From assembly GCA_937928405.1 (NCBI GenBank), contig CALFWZ010000055.1, positions 1-64,000 on the forward strand: a DNA stretch of 64,000 nt. The letters run 5' to 3'. The DNA is from an uncultured Saprospiraceae bacterium. GTDB lineage: Bacteria > Bacteroidota > Bacteroidia > Chitinophagales > Saprospiraceae. Position 1 is the first letter of the stretch; the number at the start of each line of letters is the position of its first letter. The translations under genes were made by a program, and so were the position numbers. The notes under the pieces are model-generated. The model saw only the letters and a program-made list of their open reading frames with translations. It was not told where the DNA came from and made no database searches. Below are positions 30,858 through 40,913 of the stretch, piece after piece.

Positions 30858-32276
30858 ATGGAAAATCTAGTAGGTCGATTTAAAGAGGCAAAAATTTTAA
30901 AGGATGCGGTAAATTCAAAAAAATCAGTATTTATTGCCGTTTATGGCCGTCGGCGAGTAGGCAAAACCTTTCTGATCAGAGAAGTCTTTGAAAATGACTT
31001 TTCATTTTATTTGACAGGAATTGCCAACGTAAGTACCCAACAACAACTCGCACAATTCTATGTGCGCATTACCCGTCATTTTCCATCCCAACAAGAAGTG
31101 ATAGTTCCCACAGACTGGTTCGAAGCTTTTAATCTACTCATCCGTTTATTGGAGCAACAAAATGATAATGAAAAGAAAATTATTTTTCTAGATGAACTTC
31201 CTTGGCTAGATACCCATAAGTCAAACTTCATCGCAGCTCTTGAGCATTTTTGGAATAGCTGGGCCAGTGCTAGAAAGGATATTTCCTTAATCGTATGTGG
31301 ATCGGCAGCCTCTTGGATGATCAATAATTTATTACGAAATCGTGGAGGGTTACACAATCGGGTTACCGAACGAATAAAACTGGAGCCATTCAATTTAGCA
31401 GAAGTAAAATTATTTTTCAAAAATAAAAACATCAACTTCGATCTATATCAAATCATCTTATGTTATATGGTTTTTGGTGGAATTCCTTATTATCTAGAAA
31501 GAATTTCTTCTGGTCTAAGTGCCATGCAAAATATTAATAAATTATGCTTTGAACGCAATGCTCCTTTTAGGATGGAATACGAGGATTTATATGGATCATT
31601 ATTTAAACACGCTGAAAAACATCAGACCATCATAGAAGCCTTATCTACTAAAAACAAAGGACTTACACGAAACCAACTCATCAAATTAACCGGGCTATCC
31701 AACGGTGGAAGTCTGACTCGTATTCTAACAGAATTGGAAGAAAGTTCGTTTATCAGAAGTTACCGAAACTTTGGAAAAAATAAAAAAGAGAAACTATTTC
31801 AACTCGTTGATTTATATTCTTTGTTTTATTTAAATTTCATTAAAAATTCTAGTCCAGATGATGAGAATTTTTGGATCAATGCTACCGAATCTCCAGTCTT
31901 CCGAAGTTGGAGCGGATATGCTTTTGAGATGGTTTGTTTACACCACGTTGCGCAAATTAAGAAAGCAATAGGGATCAATAGCGTACAGACTTCTGTTTAT
32001 TCTTGGCAGTCTGAAGGGGCACAGATTGACTTAATCATTGATCGAAAAGATCAAGTAATCAATTTATGTGAAATGAAATTTTCCTTAGCGCCATATACGA
32101 TCACAAAAAAATATGCTGAATCACTACGACAAAAACTAGAACAATTTCGTCAAGCCACCAAAACAAAAAAAGCTATCTTTCTTACGATGATGACTACTTA
32201 CGGTGTAAAAAATAATAAGTATAGTTATTTGGTGCAAAATGACTTAAAAATGGAGGATTTGTTTGTCTCTAATTGA
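30858..32276 (+). CDS. ATPase of the archaeal-ATPase/DUF234 family
   Basis: A 472-aa P-loop protein. The ATPase domain (about 1-230) has Walker A GRRRVGKT (30-37) and Walker B KIIFLDELPWLD. A winged-helix region follows (TRNQLIKLTGLSNGGSLTRI), then a C-terminal DUF234 domain with a nuclease-like Asp...Glu-x-Lys motif (GAQIDLIIDRKD, then LCEMKFS). The family is widespread in archaea and Bacteroidota, with unknown cellular role, and has been suggested to act in mobile or defence contexts. The ATG at 30858 is preferred over an upstream TTG at 30819, which lies in the palindrome. The gene is alone and converges with the patatin gene. Confidence 0.85.
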   Translation: MENLVGRFKEAKILKDAVNSKKSVFIAVYGRRRVGKTFLIREVFENDFSFYLTGIANVSTQQQLAQFYVRITRHFPSQQEVIVPTDWFEAFNLLIRLLEQQNDNEKKIIFLDELPWLDTHKSNFIAALEHFWNSWASARKDISLIVCGSAASWMINNLLRNRGGLHNRVTERIKLEPFNLAEVKLFFKNKNINFDLYQIILCYMVFGGIPYYLERISSGLSAMQNINKLCFERNAPFRMEYEDLYGSLFKHAEKHQTIIEALSTKNKGLTRNQLIKLTGLSNGGSLTRILTELEESSFIRSYRNFGKNKKEKLFQLVDLYSLFYLNFIKNSSPDDENFWINATESPVFRSWSGYAFEMVCLHHVAQIKKAIGINSVQTSVYSWQSEGAQIDLIIDRKDQVINLCEMKFSLAPYTITKKYAESLRQKLEQFRQATKTKKAIFLTMMTTYGVKNNKYSYLVQNDLKMEDLFVSN

Positions 32277-32291
32277 AAGTAAAATCCCACG

Positions 32292-33131
32292 CTAAAACCC
32301 ACCCCCATACTCCTGAATAAACTGCAGCCCCATATCCAATCCAGTCCGGTAGTCTATCGTTAATTTTTCTTCGGTAGCAGAATACGCTGTGGTCTTTAAA
32401 TAGTCTGGTGGAGCGATCTGAACGATTTGTTCGACATGGTCTTTTTGTAGAAAATCTAGGGCTTCGTTATAGACGATATGTTCGCGTGCAAAAAGGTCTT
32501 TCATCGCTGGATTATTCCGATTGATAAACTGACCAAGGACACCGAAATAATGCCAGTCTGAACGATAAGATAAAGGTTGAGAACGAATAACCACGATCTG
32601 ATCGGCTCCTAATTCCACGGCTCGGCGAGCGGGAATGGGATCGGACCAGCCACCATCCATCAGCTTCAAATCATTGACCCAATAATATCCTTTCGTTAGG
32701 AAAGGTAAGGTACTGGATGCCTTCAGGCAATCTCTCCAGTTTTGGATAGTCGGCCAAAGATAAGCGGGTTTTCCATCTGCAATATTCGTAGCGACAATTT
32801 CTATTTTTTTATGGCGAGATATTTTTTCTAATCCAGGAACATCTAAAGGATAAGATCGATCCGCATATTCTTGTAGATAGGCTAAATTAATATATCCTTC
32901 TTCTGAAAAGATATTTTTCAACCCCATAAACTCCGTGTCAGCAATAATTTTCTTGGTAATTTCGTAAGTGGCCTGATAAGTTTTGCTCAAAAAATAGGTC
33001 ATCGACATCGAACCACCCGACACACCAATGTATAAATCAAATGGATCAAATTGATTAACCAGAAAGGCATCTAAAACACCTGCACTAAACACGGTACGGA
33101 GGGCACCTCCTTCGACAATAAGGGCTTTCAT
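32292..33131 (-). CDS. Patatin-like phospholipase
   Basis: A 279-aa cytosolic lipid acyl hydrolase of the patatin/YjjU type. The oxyanion-hole segment EGGALRTVFSAGVLDAF (7-23), nucleophile Ser38 in GVSGGS, and catalytic Asp159 in MDGGWSDPIP form the Ser-Asp dyad. No signal peptide. Natural substrates are probably membrane lipids or lysophospholipids, not determinable from sequence. It is monocistronic; a promoter-like box lies on the same strand at 33256-33263. Confidence 0.9.
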   Translation of the reverse strand: MKALIVEGGALRTVFSAGVLDAFLVNQFDPFDLYIGVSGGSMSMTYFLSKTYQATYEITKKIIADTEFMGLKNIFSEEGYINLAYLQEYADRSYPLDVPGLEKISRHKKIEIVATNIADGKPAYLWPTIQNWRDCLKASSTLPFLTKGYYWVNDLKLMDGGWSDPIPARRAVELGADQIVVIRSQPLSYRSDWHYFGVLGQFINRNNPAMKDLFAREHIVYNEALDFLQKDHVEQIVQIAPPDYLKTTAYSATEEKLTIDYRTGLDMGLQFIQEYGGGF

Positions 33132-33255
33132 AGTTTTGTTGTTAGCTGTTGTCTTTTTGCTATTGGATGATCTTCAGATACCTCTTTTAAAAAGCAACAG
33201 GTTGTAAAATTTCAGTTATAAAAAATCAGATAATAATTCTCAAAAAACTATTCAC

Positions 33256-33263
33256 CAAATTTA
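33256..33263 (-). promoter_or_regulatory. Possible -7 box of the patatin gene
   Basis: TAAATTTG on the minus strand matches TAnnTTTG, 124 nt upstream of the start codon. No well-placed -33 element seen. Confidence 0.35.
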
Positions 33264-33341
33264 CCTAAAGTAGTGAACAACGATAACAGGGAACAGCTTT
33301 AATTATTTCATTAAAAAGCAAACGATAGCGGGCATTATTAA

Positions 33342-34205
33342 TTAACTATCCTTAAGTACTTTCACCACACTCCCCAAGTTCATCAACTTACATCCAATCT
33401 GTAATAACACGTATATTTGTCCGGTCAAAAACAAACCCAACGATGGTATGCTCATGCGATGAATTAAACCATCTGTCAGACCATATAAAAAACTGATCAA
33501 AATAAAGACTCCGAACAAGAGTAAATAAAGTCCAACCGTAGTTCCTATATTTTTAATAACGAATCCAAAAGCACCCCAAAATTCTCGAAAAATCGATCGA
33601 CGATTTTGAGTCACTACCAACACCTTCGCATAATCATGCACCATAAAAAAGAACAGCGCAAAGAATCCATAAAAAGCCAAACAGATTTTAGCTCGGTAAA
33701 ATATTGCGGCTTCACTTGTAAAATAATCAAGGCCACCCTCTACGGACCAATTAAAAACAGTGAAAAATAATCCCGCAATTCCAAAATGAATCAGTGCAAA
33801 ATAAAACGATAATCGTAGTAATCGCCAAAAATATTTTCCACAACCCGTCCAGAAATTCCCTAATCGATGTAGGTCGGTTTCCATATTTTTTAACCGCGTC
33901 AAAATTCCTCCTGTCAGAAAAATATACAATAGAATAAATAAAAAGCCCACTACGATTGTTTGCGTACTTAACAATCGTAAAAATTCAGGATTTTGATTTA
34001 AAAAATCATTAAACAAGGTAAAATCAAATCCACCAATCAATCGGTCGGTTGCCTTGGTAAATGCTAGCTTATCCCCTAAATAACATAATAACGGCACCAC
34101 CACCAATCCTGCAAAAAGCAGATTGACTAGATAAAGCAGGCTCCACAATTTTATATTGAGGGTAGCCAGTCGAAATCCATATTTTAATGCGTTGATTATT
34201 TTCAT
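33342..34205 (-). CDS. Multi-pass membrane protein coupled to an M1 peptidase
   Basis: A 287-aa protein with about six membrane segments and no recognised family beyond a general resemblance to DUF4013-like or similar integral membrane proteins. Its ATG (34205-34203) directly follows the last base of the stop codon of the M1 peptidase gene, leaving no intergenic base. That arrangement implies co-transcription and translational coupling, so a joint role with the peptidase is likely, for example in membrane placement. Confidence 0.7.
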   Translation of the reverse strand: MKIINALKYGFRLATLNIKLWSLLYLVNLLFAGLVVVPLLCYLGDKLAFTKATDRLIGGFDFTLFNDFLNQNPEFLRLLSTQTIVVGFLFILLYIFLTGGILTRLKNMETDLHRLGNFWTGCGKYFWRLLRLSFYFALIHFGIAGLFFTVFNWSVEGGLDYFTSEAAIFYRAKICLAFYGFFALFFFMVHDYAKVLVVTQNRRSIFREFWGAFGFVIKNIGTTVGLYLLLFGVFILISFLYGLTDGLIHRMSIPSLGLFLTGQIYVLLQIGCKLMNLGSVVKVLKDS

Positions 34206-36221
34206 TTATATAAAAAAACTAACTCCCTGAAAGACTTGCTGTATCCGCATCGCCCAGCTACTAACATAAGCCCAGACACCTCGAGTATTCGGTGCTATTC
34301 TTTTGCTATTGTTTAAAATATTGATGTCCATATATATTTTCTGTAAGGGATCAATCTCCACGTAATCTATCCGTACATCCGTATCATAAGTCAGTCCGTG
34401 GGTTCTAGATTTTCCGTCCCAGCGCTCCCAAATTTCGCTTCCATCTTCGAAGTGTACTAAAATATCTACCGGCACTTGGATTTCTTCTAGTCTTTCTAAG
34501 ACAACTTTTGCTTGATACTTTTTGGTTGGATGTTCTTTTTTTATGGACAGGCTATCTTCCCATATTCCAACACTCGCATTCGCTGTTGCTAAGTGATAAA
34601 TACTTCCTACTGCATAATCGCAAGCGCCTGTTCCGTATAAGACAAAATCAAAAAACCAATCCATGTTTTCACCAAATTCATCACCGTGATTTTTATTGAC
34701 CACTTCATTGACTACATCGATAAAATCGTAACGGCAAGGATGGTTAAATTTCCAGCGATCAAAATAGGTTTTCATTATCTCATCCATCGTTTCAAGTCCT
34801 ACCATACCTTCTAGCGTTTTCAACCAAGTTGCTGGTTTGGAATAGAAAAGCGCACGAGGTGAGCCATCTGGATACTCCCAACCTGCTCTTGTACTTTCCG
34901 CTAAATGAATATTGTCCATACCAATGTATCGACTCCGGAAAAATTCCATGGCCCCCATGCGTACCCAACGTAAATCAATCACCGAATTTTTGACGCCGTA
35001 GGCATCATCCAAAATTCGGGACTTCCAATACGAGGTAAACCCTTCATCCATCCATGCTTCTTCAAACTCATTGGTCGCCACCATCATCATAAAATATTGG
35101 TGAACAAATTCGTGTACCACAAAATATTCAGGAGACCGCAACCAGTCCGGAAAACCGTACATGCCCGGTGCGGTTATCAGTGTAGGATATTCCATAGCGC
35201 CAGCTCTAATTCCGTGAAATGGCGGCACCACAATCGTCAATTTTGGAAAAGGATAAGGCATGAGTCTTTGGCCTAAATAATCCATCGCGTGTTTAGCCGC
35301 TCCGAGATAGCGATCTGTACAACAACTATATTCTGAGTTGATCAATAATTCCAGTTCAACTCCTAAATAATTTTCTTTGACCACCTCAAATTTCGGAGAA
35401 GCAGTCCAAGTAAAATCAATGATATCTTCACCGTGAAAATAGTGGGTCTGCGTTTCGTTTTCTTCCGTTTCTACTTTAGTGCGCGTACCAGAGGCACCAA
35501 CGATAAAATTCTTTGGCGCATTGATGCTAACGTTATAATTGCCAAAGTTTGCATAGTATTCTGTAGTAGGATGATACTGATGACAGTTCCACTGCCCATT
35601 TTTTGAAAACCGCATTCCAGCCGGTTCATAAACGCCAATTTTGGGAAACCATTGTGCTTGTAAATAAAAGTCTTTGCTATAACCAGTACGAATTTCTATT
35701 TGAGGAATCTTAGCGGTCCATTCTAAATGTAGAATGGCCTTTGCGCGAGGTAAAATCGGTTGAGGTAAGACGAGTTCGACAACCGTTCGATCTTCTGTAT
35801 TATCATCATCGGGATGAATATAACGTAGCTGATCAGATAGGTCTTCTCCGTCTGCAATTTTTATTTTATCAATATTTATCCAGCCCCAATTTGCTTCGGT
35901 GGTTTGTTCTAAACCAGGAAAACGACCCGCCCCATAACTATCACGATAAAAAGTAGATTCGGTATTTTTAAAGGCATTTAAATACAAATGGAATGGAATG
36001 GTACGAATCGTATCATCGGAAGGGTTTTGCCAATAGATCGTCTGGGTAGCTTTTAAGCGATGATGAACGGCATCTAGTCTTACATCAATATCATAGCTGG
36101 CGATTCGCTCAGACAAAGGAATTTCAAACCATTTCTCCTGTGCTGAGACGACGGACAGTCCCCAGAAAAACAATGAAATTATAAAAAAACAAAATCTACT
36201 GACATATTTGCACATTAGCAT
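34206..36221 (-). CDS. M1-family metallopeptidase, exported
   Basis: A 671-aa gluzincin. A signal peptide covers about 1-28. The zinc site is HEFVH (370-374) with the third ligand Glu393 in WMDEGF, 18 residues later. The substrate motif GAMEY at 341-345 corresponds to the GxMEN motif of M1 aminopeptidases with Tyr in place of Asn, a variant I have seen in Bacteroidota relatives. The N-terminal beta-sandwich (30-260) is typical. It is the first gene of a two-gene operon with the membrane protein directly abutting. Confidence 0.92.
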   Translation of the reverse strand: MLMCKYVSRFCFFIISLFFWGLSVVSAQEKWFEIPLSERIASYDIDVRLDAVHHRLKATQTIYWQNPSDDTIRTIPFHLYLNAFKNTESTFYRDSYGAGRFPGLEQTTEANWGWINIDKIKIADGEDLSDQLRYIHPDDDNTEDRTVVELVLPQPILPRAKAILHLEWTAKIPQIEIRTGYSKDFYLQAQWFPKIGVYEPAGMRFSKNGQWNCHQYHPTTEYYANFGNYNVSINAPKNFIVGASGTRTKVETEENETQTHYFHGEDIIDFTWTASPKFEVVKENYLGVELELLINSEYSCCTDRYLGAAKHAMDYLGQRLMPYPFPKLTIVVPPFHGIRAGAMEYPTLITAPGMYGFPDWLRSPEYFVVHEFVHQYFMMMVATNEFEEAWMDEGFTSYWKSRILDDAYGVKNSVIDLRWVRMGAMEFFRSRYIGMDNIHLAESTRAGWEYPDGSPRALFYSKPATWLKTLEGMVGLETMDEIMKTYFDRWKFNHPCRYDFIDVVNEVVNKNHGDEFGENMDWFFDFVLYGTGACDYAVGSIYHLATANASVGIWEDSLSIKKEHPTKKYQAKVVLERLEEIQVPVDILVHFEDGSEIWERWDGKSRTHGLTYDTDVRIDYVEIDPLQKIYMDINILNNSKRIAPNTRGVWAYVSSWAMRIQQVFQGVSFFI

Positions 36222-36239
36222 TTGACTTCTGTATGTTGA

Positions 36240-36677
36240 TTAAAACCAAGCACCACCATAGCCTCTACCTGGCCACGGAATGGCATATAAAATCGCAACT
36301 AAGGCTAAAAGGTAAGGAATAAAAGCGGTTTTAAATTTTACGCTATCACCAATCAATTTTTTAGATCGAATGTAGCCAAACGTAACCAGAATAATTGCCA
36401 CAATCATCCAAGTCATATGCTGTGTCATAAAAAAGCGAGTCACTTCGTTCATTCCTCCTTCTCCTATTTTCATCTTAGGGCTCATAAAAACCAATCCTAT
36501 CCCAATCAGCAGCTGGATATGTAAAAAAATCATGGTAAAAAGATTAAGCTTACGATCTTTATCCGTAAAGGCTTTTCCTGATTGCCATTTCATTCCGTTA
36601 TTGAATACCGCCAATAGGAGTAAAATAAGTACGATCCAACGGAGGCCTGAATGGCTGTGTAGTAGCATTGCATACAT
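36240..36677 (-). CDS. Small four-helix membrane protein
   Basis: A 145-aa integral membrane protein with four predicted helices. The N-terminal MLLHSHSGLRWIVL with two histidines and a later TQHMTWM histidine recall small cytochrome-b-like Bacteroidota membrane proteins, but haem ligation is a guess. The ATG at 36677 is preferred; a frame to 36773 adds 32 residues of no coding character. It lies 18 nt upstream of the M1 gene on the same strand and may be transcribed with it. Confidence 0.6.
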   Translation of the reverse strand: MYAMLLHSHSGLRWIVLILLLLAVFNNGMKWQSGKAFTDKDRKLNLFTMIFLHIQLLIGIGLVFMSPKMKIGEGGMNEVTRFFMTQHMTWMIVAIILVTFGYIRSKKLIGDSVKFKTAFIPYLLALVAILYAIPWPGRGYGGAWF

Positions 36678-36868
36678 AAGCGTGAGGTTTTTTATTTGAA
36701 CGGGAAAGATAAGTATTTTTTGGCTATTTGCGATTGGGTTTTGGCTTCCTTCCGACGTAATTAAGCAAGGCAAATAGGAAGATGGAAAGAATTCTCCATA
36801 TACTAAATGAATTTTATATTTTTACAATATTGTTTATGTTAAAATAGCCGTATAAAATCAACTTATCC

Positions 36869-37987
36869 ATGAAAAAAAGTATCTACGTTGCCGCCACTGG
36901 ACAACATGTCGGAAAAACCACTTCTACACTGGGCCTGACGGCGGCACTTAGTAGCCTAAACCTTCAGGGCGTAGGTTATTGCAAACCTGTTGGACAAGAA
37001 GTAAAAGATTTTGAAAACTTAACGGTGGATAAAGATGCTTTTCTTTTCTCTAGAATCATGAATTTCGAGCTTTCGCAAAAAGTTCATAGCCCAGTAATTT
37101 TAGGTAAAGGCGCTACCACTGCCTACCTCGACGATCCAGCAAAATATCCCTATCGAGAAAATATCCTCAACGCGGCCGAATTTTTACACGAGCATAACGA
37201 AGTGGTGGTCTACGAAGGTACCGGACACCCCGGCGTGGGTAGCATTGTCAATCTTTCCAACGCAGAGGTAGCAAAATTATTGAACGCCAAAGTGGTCATG
37301 GTCGCAGAAGGAGGGGTGGGCAATACGATTGATAAACTCAATATGTCACTCGCTTTATTTCGTGAAAAAAAGGTACCCATCATCGGTGTAATTATCAATA
37401 AAGTATTGCCCAAAAAGATGGAAAAAATAGAGCATTATGTTGGTAAAAAATTAGATCAAATGGGAATTCCTCTTCTCGGTTTGCTCCCTTACGAAAAGCG
37501 AATGTCTTATCCCATTATGTACACCGTCAAGGAAGCCATTAAAGGAAGGAGTACTTGCCATGAAAAAAAATTACTCAATCGAATTGAAAAAATCATTCCT
37601 GGCTCTCTAGTTTACGATGTAGAAAATATTCACAAATGTAGTAACCAGCTATTGGTCGTCAGTTATAAACGAGCCAATGAATCTATTCGAACTGTTGAAA
37701 TGGTAACGGCTAAAATGGGCAGAGAAACTTGTCCACTCGCAGGTATCATCCTGACCGGCGAAGGGCGACTCAATCCTGGCCAAGGAGAACATCCAACCAT
37801 CCATATGGACTATATCAACAAGCATCAGATTCCGGTGGTGTCTACTACTTTGGATACCCTCGGTGCTTATACCAAGATCAATCAAATAGAAGTAAAAATC
37901 AATACGGATACTCCTTGGAAAGTAAAGCGAGCCATTGAGTTGATTAAAAACCATGTAGATTTAGAAAAAATAATGTCTTCTTTTTAG
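36869..37987 (+). CDS. BioD-like P-loop protein with DRTGG-type region
   Basis: A 372-aa cytosolic protein. The N-terminal half is a dethiobiotin-synthetase-like P-loop NTPase (AAA_26) with VAATGQHVGKTT (Walker A 11-17) and KPVGQE. The C-terminal part (about 210-330) resembles the DRTGG regulatory domain seen in phosphotransacetylases and related proteins. It does not carry a transacetylase domain. The biochemical role is unknown; homologues are usually annotated as BioD-like or DRTGG family ATPases. Monocistronic and convergent with the GH74-like gene. Confidence 0.8.
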   Translation: MKKSIYVAATGQHVGKTTSTLGLTAALSSLNLQGVGYCKPVGQEVKDFENLTVDKDAFLFSRIMNFELSQKVHSPVILGKGATTAYLDDPAKYPYRENILNAAEFLHEHNEVVVYEGTGHPGVGSIVNLSNAEVAKLLNAKVVMVAEGGVGNTIDKLNMSLALFREKKVPIIGVIINKVLPKKMEKIEHYVGKKLDQMGIPLLGLLPYEKRMSYPIMYTVKEAIKGRSTCHEKKLLNRIEKIIPGSLVYDVENIHKCSNQLLVVSYKRANESIRTVEMVTAKMGRETCPLAGIILTGEGRLNPGQGEHPTIHMDYINKHQIPVVSTTLDTLGAYTKINQIEVKINTDTPWKVKRAIELIKNHVDLEKIMSSF

Positions 37988-37988
37988 A

Positions 37989-38026
37989 AAAAAATCCAGG
38001 CACGCCACAAAAAAGTTGCGTACCTG
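37989..38026 (-). terminator. Terminator of the GH74-like gene
   Basis: CAGGCACGC (37997-38005) pairs with GCGTACCTG (38018-38026) with one mismatch; on the minus strand a T-run follows. It lies between two convergent genes and may serve both. Confidence 0.6.
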
Positions 38027-38067
38027 AATCAATTGTTCTACTTATTAAAAATAGACTACTCAAATTC

Positions 38068-40794
38068 TTATTGCTTCGTTATTTTTCGGGTTTTCATTCT
38101 TATTCCGTTATTCCAGTTTAGCCAGTAAACTCCTACTGGTAAATCTTCTATGTTAATTTCACTGCTTTGGTTTTTATCTAGGTTCCACGAATGAACCAAC
38201 AGTCCTCGTCCGTCAAAAAGATTTACCTCCGTTGCGATCTCGGCTTCCAAGTACAACAAGTCTCTTACCGGATTAGGGTATATTTTTAGTTTCTCTGTAG
38301 GATCAAAAAATACAGATACTATTTTAGAATACGAATAAGTCCCATCGAAGTCCACTGATTTTATACGATAATAATTATGTCCAATCTCAGGATCATTGTG
38401 TACAAACTCATAGTTATTTAAACGATTACTAAATCCGACTGCTCGCACGGAACCTATTTTTTTAAATTCAGCATCATTAGCTTTAGCTTCTATTTCAAAA
38501 TGACTGGCGTTCTCTTCACTCAAAGTTTCCCAAGCGATCAGGGTCGAACGTTCTTGCACCATTGCTTTCAAATTTCCTTCTTCAATTGGAAGGGCCGTCA
38601 GCAAATTATCTGTCCCAATAAAATAACCATTCGACGCAACACCTACGTATACTTTTCCTGGCGTAATTTGATCGGCAGCCATCGTCGTAATTTGTGCATA
38701 AATCCCAGCAGGATAGGTGCCGATTTTATCCCAAGTCAATCCTTGATCGGCAGAACGAAAAATTCCTTCTTCCTCATTAAATACTCCCGCTGCATAAAAA
38801 GCTGAAAAATTATTGATCGACGCTCCCGCCGTAATAGCCGAAGCTTTGGGGCTATTAAGCAAAGTGAAGCTTTGTCCCCGATCCGTGGAATAATAAATTT
38901 CAGATGCTTCATTTCCGACCCCCAACGTAAATAATAAATGACCTGCTTTTCTTGGTACAGCTACCAACTGTGCATGCCATCCATCAATGGGAAGATTAGC
39001 CGGCGAGGCCGTCCATGTCGCACCACCATCTGTTGATACAAACAATCCACTTTCCCAATGATAAAGATAAAAAGTACCCGAAGTCACGGCATCAGCGATC
39101 AACACTTTCTTTTCTAAATAATAAGCATGATGACCGCCGTTACTCATTCCCGGTAACGAAGTCTCTGTCCATGTCGTACCGCCATCCGTTGTAAAATAGG
39201 GGTTACCATTAAAGCTAGGTAGCCAGACAATGTTATTTGTATTTTGACAGTCTACGGCAATGTTTCCAAATTCTAATCCTGCCGGATGCGTACCATTTGA
39301 GATAGAAGGAAAAACATTCCACGTATTTCCACCATCAGAAGAATACCCACTTTGCTGAGCTCCATCAGGACAACAGAAACGATGGTCGTCTACCACACCC
39401 ACGATAAAATTTGGATCCCCCGTAGAATAGTCTAAATCCCAACCACTATTAAACCGATTTTCAGGGTTAATTTGCTCCGCAGAATAAGTCGATGGATCAG
39501 TAATTTTCCATAAAGGTAAATCCCAAGTAGCTGTTAGAATATTTCCATTAGGTGGAACAATAATGTCATTAGATACCAAAGCCTCTGTACCAGCATTTAG
39601 CGATTCCCACATAATTTCTTCATCGTTGATATCTGTCGTATTTACAATACCAAATCCCTGCGCTAACCATAATTTATCAGGCGTGACAGGATCAAATAAT
39701 AATTCACCAATAGAAATCCATCCTCTATTATCGTATTCGTTAATCCAATCTACATCCGTTGAATTAACATCCTGCCAGAGTTCGTCCCAATTCTGTCCAC
39801 CATCGGTAGAACGTAGGCATTGTCCATTTTCTTGACTGACATAAATTCTATTTTCATTAAAAGGATCAATCGCAATTCCTGTAAAATAATTATCAAAAGG
39901 TGCTAAGGCAGTCCAACTTCCGTTTTGGTAACGCATAATTTGGTAATCCGCCGTGAGGTATAAAGTCCCCGTGGTATTGACAATTGCTTCTTCTATATGG
40001 TGACCATTATTGAGGGTTGGTCCATTCGGCCGATTGTCAATCCGGGTCCACGTAATTCCTGTATCATCGGAAAAATAAATACCTGCATCGTTAACTGTTG
40101 CGAATAAATTATTCGTCAAACCATTTGTGATTCCACCTGATTGGTCAAAAATAATATTGGTCACACCGAACCCATCATTTCCGGAAGGAATGACTCCAAG
40201 ACTGATTTGATTCCAATTATCACCACCATCCCGAGTATACCATAAACCATCTGATTGTGTTGCAAAAAATACATTGTCTGCATTTTGTGGATCAACGGCC
40301 AGTCGCTCCCCAGAAGTTCTACCTTCATCATTGGCTCCCACGTACACATTGCAGAGATTCGTTTTATTCCAAGTATTTCCTTGGTCATCAGAAATAAAAA
40401 CACAACCCACTTCATTAGATGGTACAGGAACAGTAGTTTGAAAAACCATATAAGCACGATTCGCATCAGAGGGAGCAGATACGATACTGAGTACTCCCCC
40501 ATAGGTATTGGCATTCCAGATTTCAGCGTTGTGATTGACTTCATCAGCGGGCATCGAAAATTCCGTAACGATTTGTGTCCAAGCCGTTCCTGCTTCATTA
40601 AGTCGATAAGCACCACCAACATCACTTCGGAAATAAATCGGACTTCCACTAGGATGAATATCCATTCCGGTTGCCCAACCACCATTGCCAACTCGGATGG
40701 GTTCCCAAAGATAATTAGCTGTTATATCAATTTGTGCCAATAGCGTTCCTGAGAAAAAAATGAGGAAGCAAAAGAAGAAGTTATTTTTTTTCAT
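38068..40794 (-). CDS. GH74-like/BNR-repeat secreted protein with T9SS domain
   Basis: A 908-aa exported protein. After a signal peptide the segment YLWEPIRVGNGGWATGMDIH and SDVGGAYRL match the start of GH74 xyloglucanase-type propellers. Repeated Asp-box motifs (S/T-x-D-x-G-x-T-W, for example FTTDGGTTW, VSTDGGATW, RSADQGLTW) fill the two beta-propellers. The C-terminal ~85 residues (KLKIYPNPVRDLLYLEAE onwards, ending KTRKITKQ) form a type A T9SS sorting domain, so it is surface-exposed or released. A glucan substrate such as xyloglucan is possible but unproven, since many Asp-box propellers are not hydrolases. Monocistronic. Confidence 0.82.
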   Translation of the reverse strand: MKKNNFFFCFLIFFSGTLLAQIDITANYLWEPIRVGNGGWATGMDIHPSGSPIYFRSDVGGAYRLNEAGTAWTQIVTEFSMPADEVNHNAEIWNANTYGGVLSIVSAPSDANRAYMVFQTTVPVPSNEVGCVFISDDQGNTWNKTNLCNVYVGANDEGRTSGERLAVDPQNADNVFFATQSDGLWYTRDGGDNWNQISLGVIPSGNDGFGVTNIIFDQSGGITNGLTNNLFATVNDAGIYFSDDTGITWTRIDNRPNGPTLNNGHHIEEAIVNTTGTLYLTADYQIMRYQNGSWTALAPFDNYFTGIAIDPFNENRIYVSQENGQCLRSTDGGQNWDELWQDVNSTDVDWINEYDNRGWISIGELLFDPVTPDKLWLAQGFGIVNTTDINDEEIMWESLNAGTEALVSNDIIVPPNGNILTATWDLPLWKITDPSTYSAEQINPENRFNSGWDLDYSTGDPNFIVGVVDDHRFCCPDGAQQSGYSSDGGNTWNVFPSISNGTHPAGLEFGNIAVDCQNTNNIVWLPSFNGNPYFTTDGGTTWTETSLPGMSNGGHHAYYLEKKVLIADAVTSGTFYLYHWESGLFVSTDGGATWTASPANLPIDGWHAQLVAVPRKAGHLLFTLGVGNEASEIYYSTDRGQSFTLLNSPKASAITAGASINNFSAFYAAGVFNEEEGIFRSADQGLTWDKIGTYPAGIYAQITTMAADQITPGKVYVGVASNGYFIGTDNLLTALPIEEGNLKAMVQERSTLIAWETLSEENASHFEIEAKANDAEFKKIGSVRAVGFSNRLNNYEFVHNDPEIGHNYYRIKSVDFDGTYSYSKIVSVFFDPTEKLKIYPNPVRDLLYLEAEIATEVNLFDGRGLLVHSWNLDKNQSSEINIEDLPVGVYWLNWNNGIRMKTRKITKQ

Positions 40795-40913
40795 AATTGA
40801 AATATTTTAGAGTATAAATTCTATGGATGACAGCTATGAAACGAACATGCTTTTAAATACCCTACTGATTGTCAACTATCTTTTTAAATTACTGTTTATA
40901 GGAAAGATTATTT

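Noticed and set aside
37261-37275. Another copy of the CGCAGAG repeat
   Set aside because: A chance match of a few bases inside a conserved gene, without core or tail.
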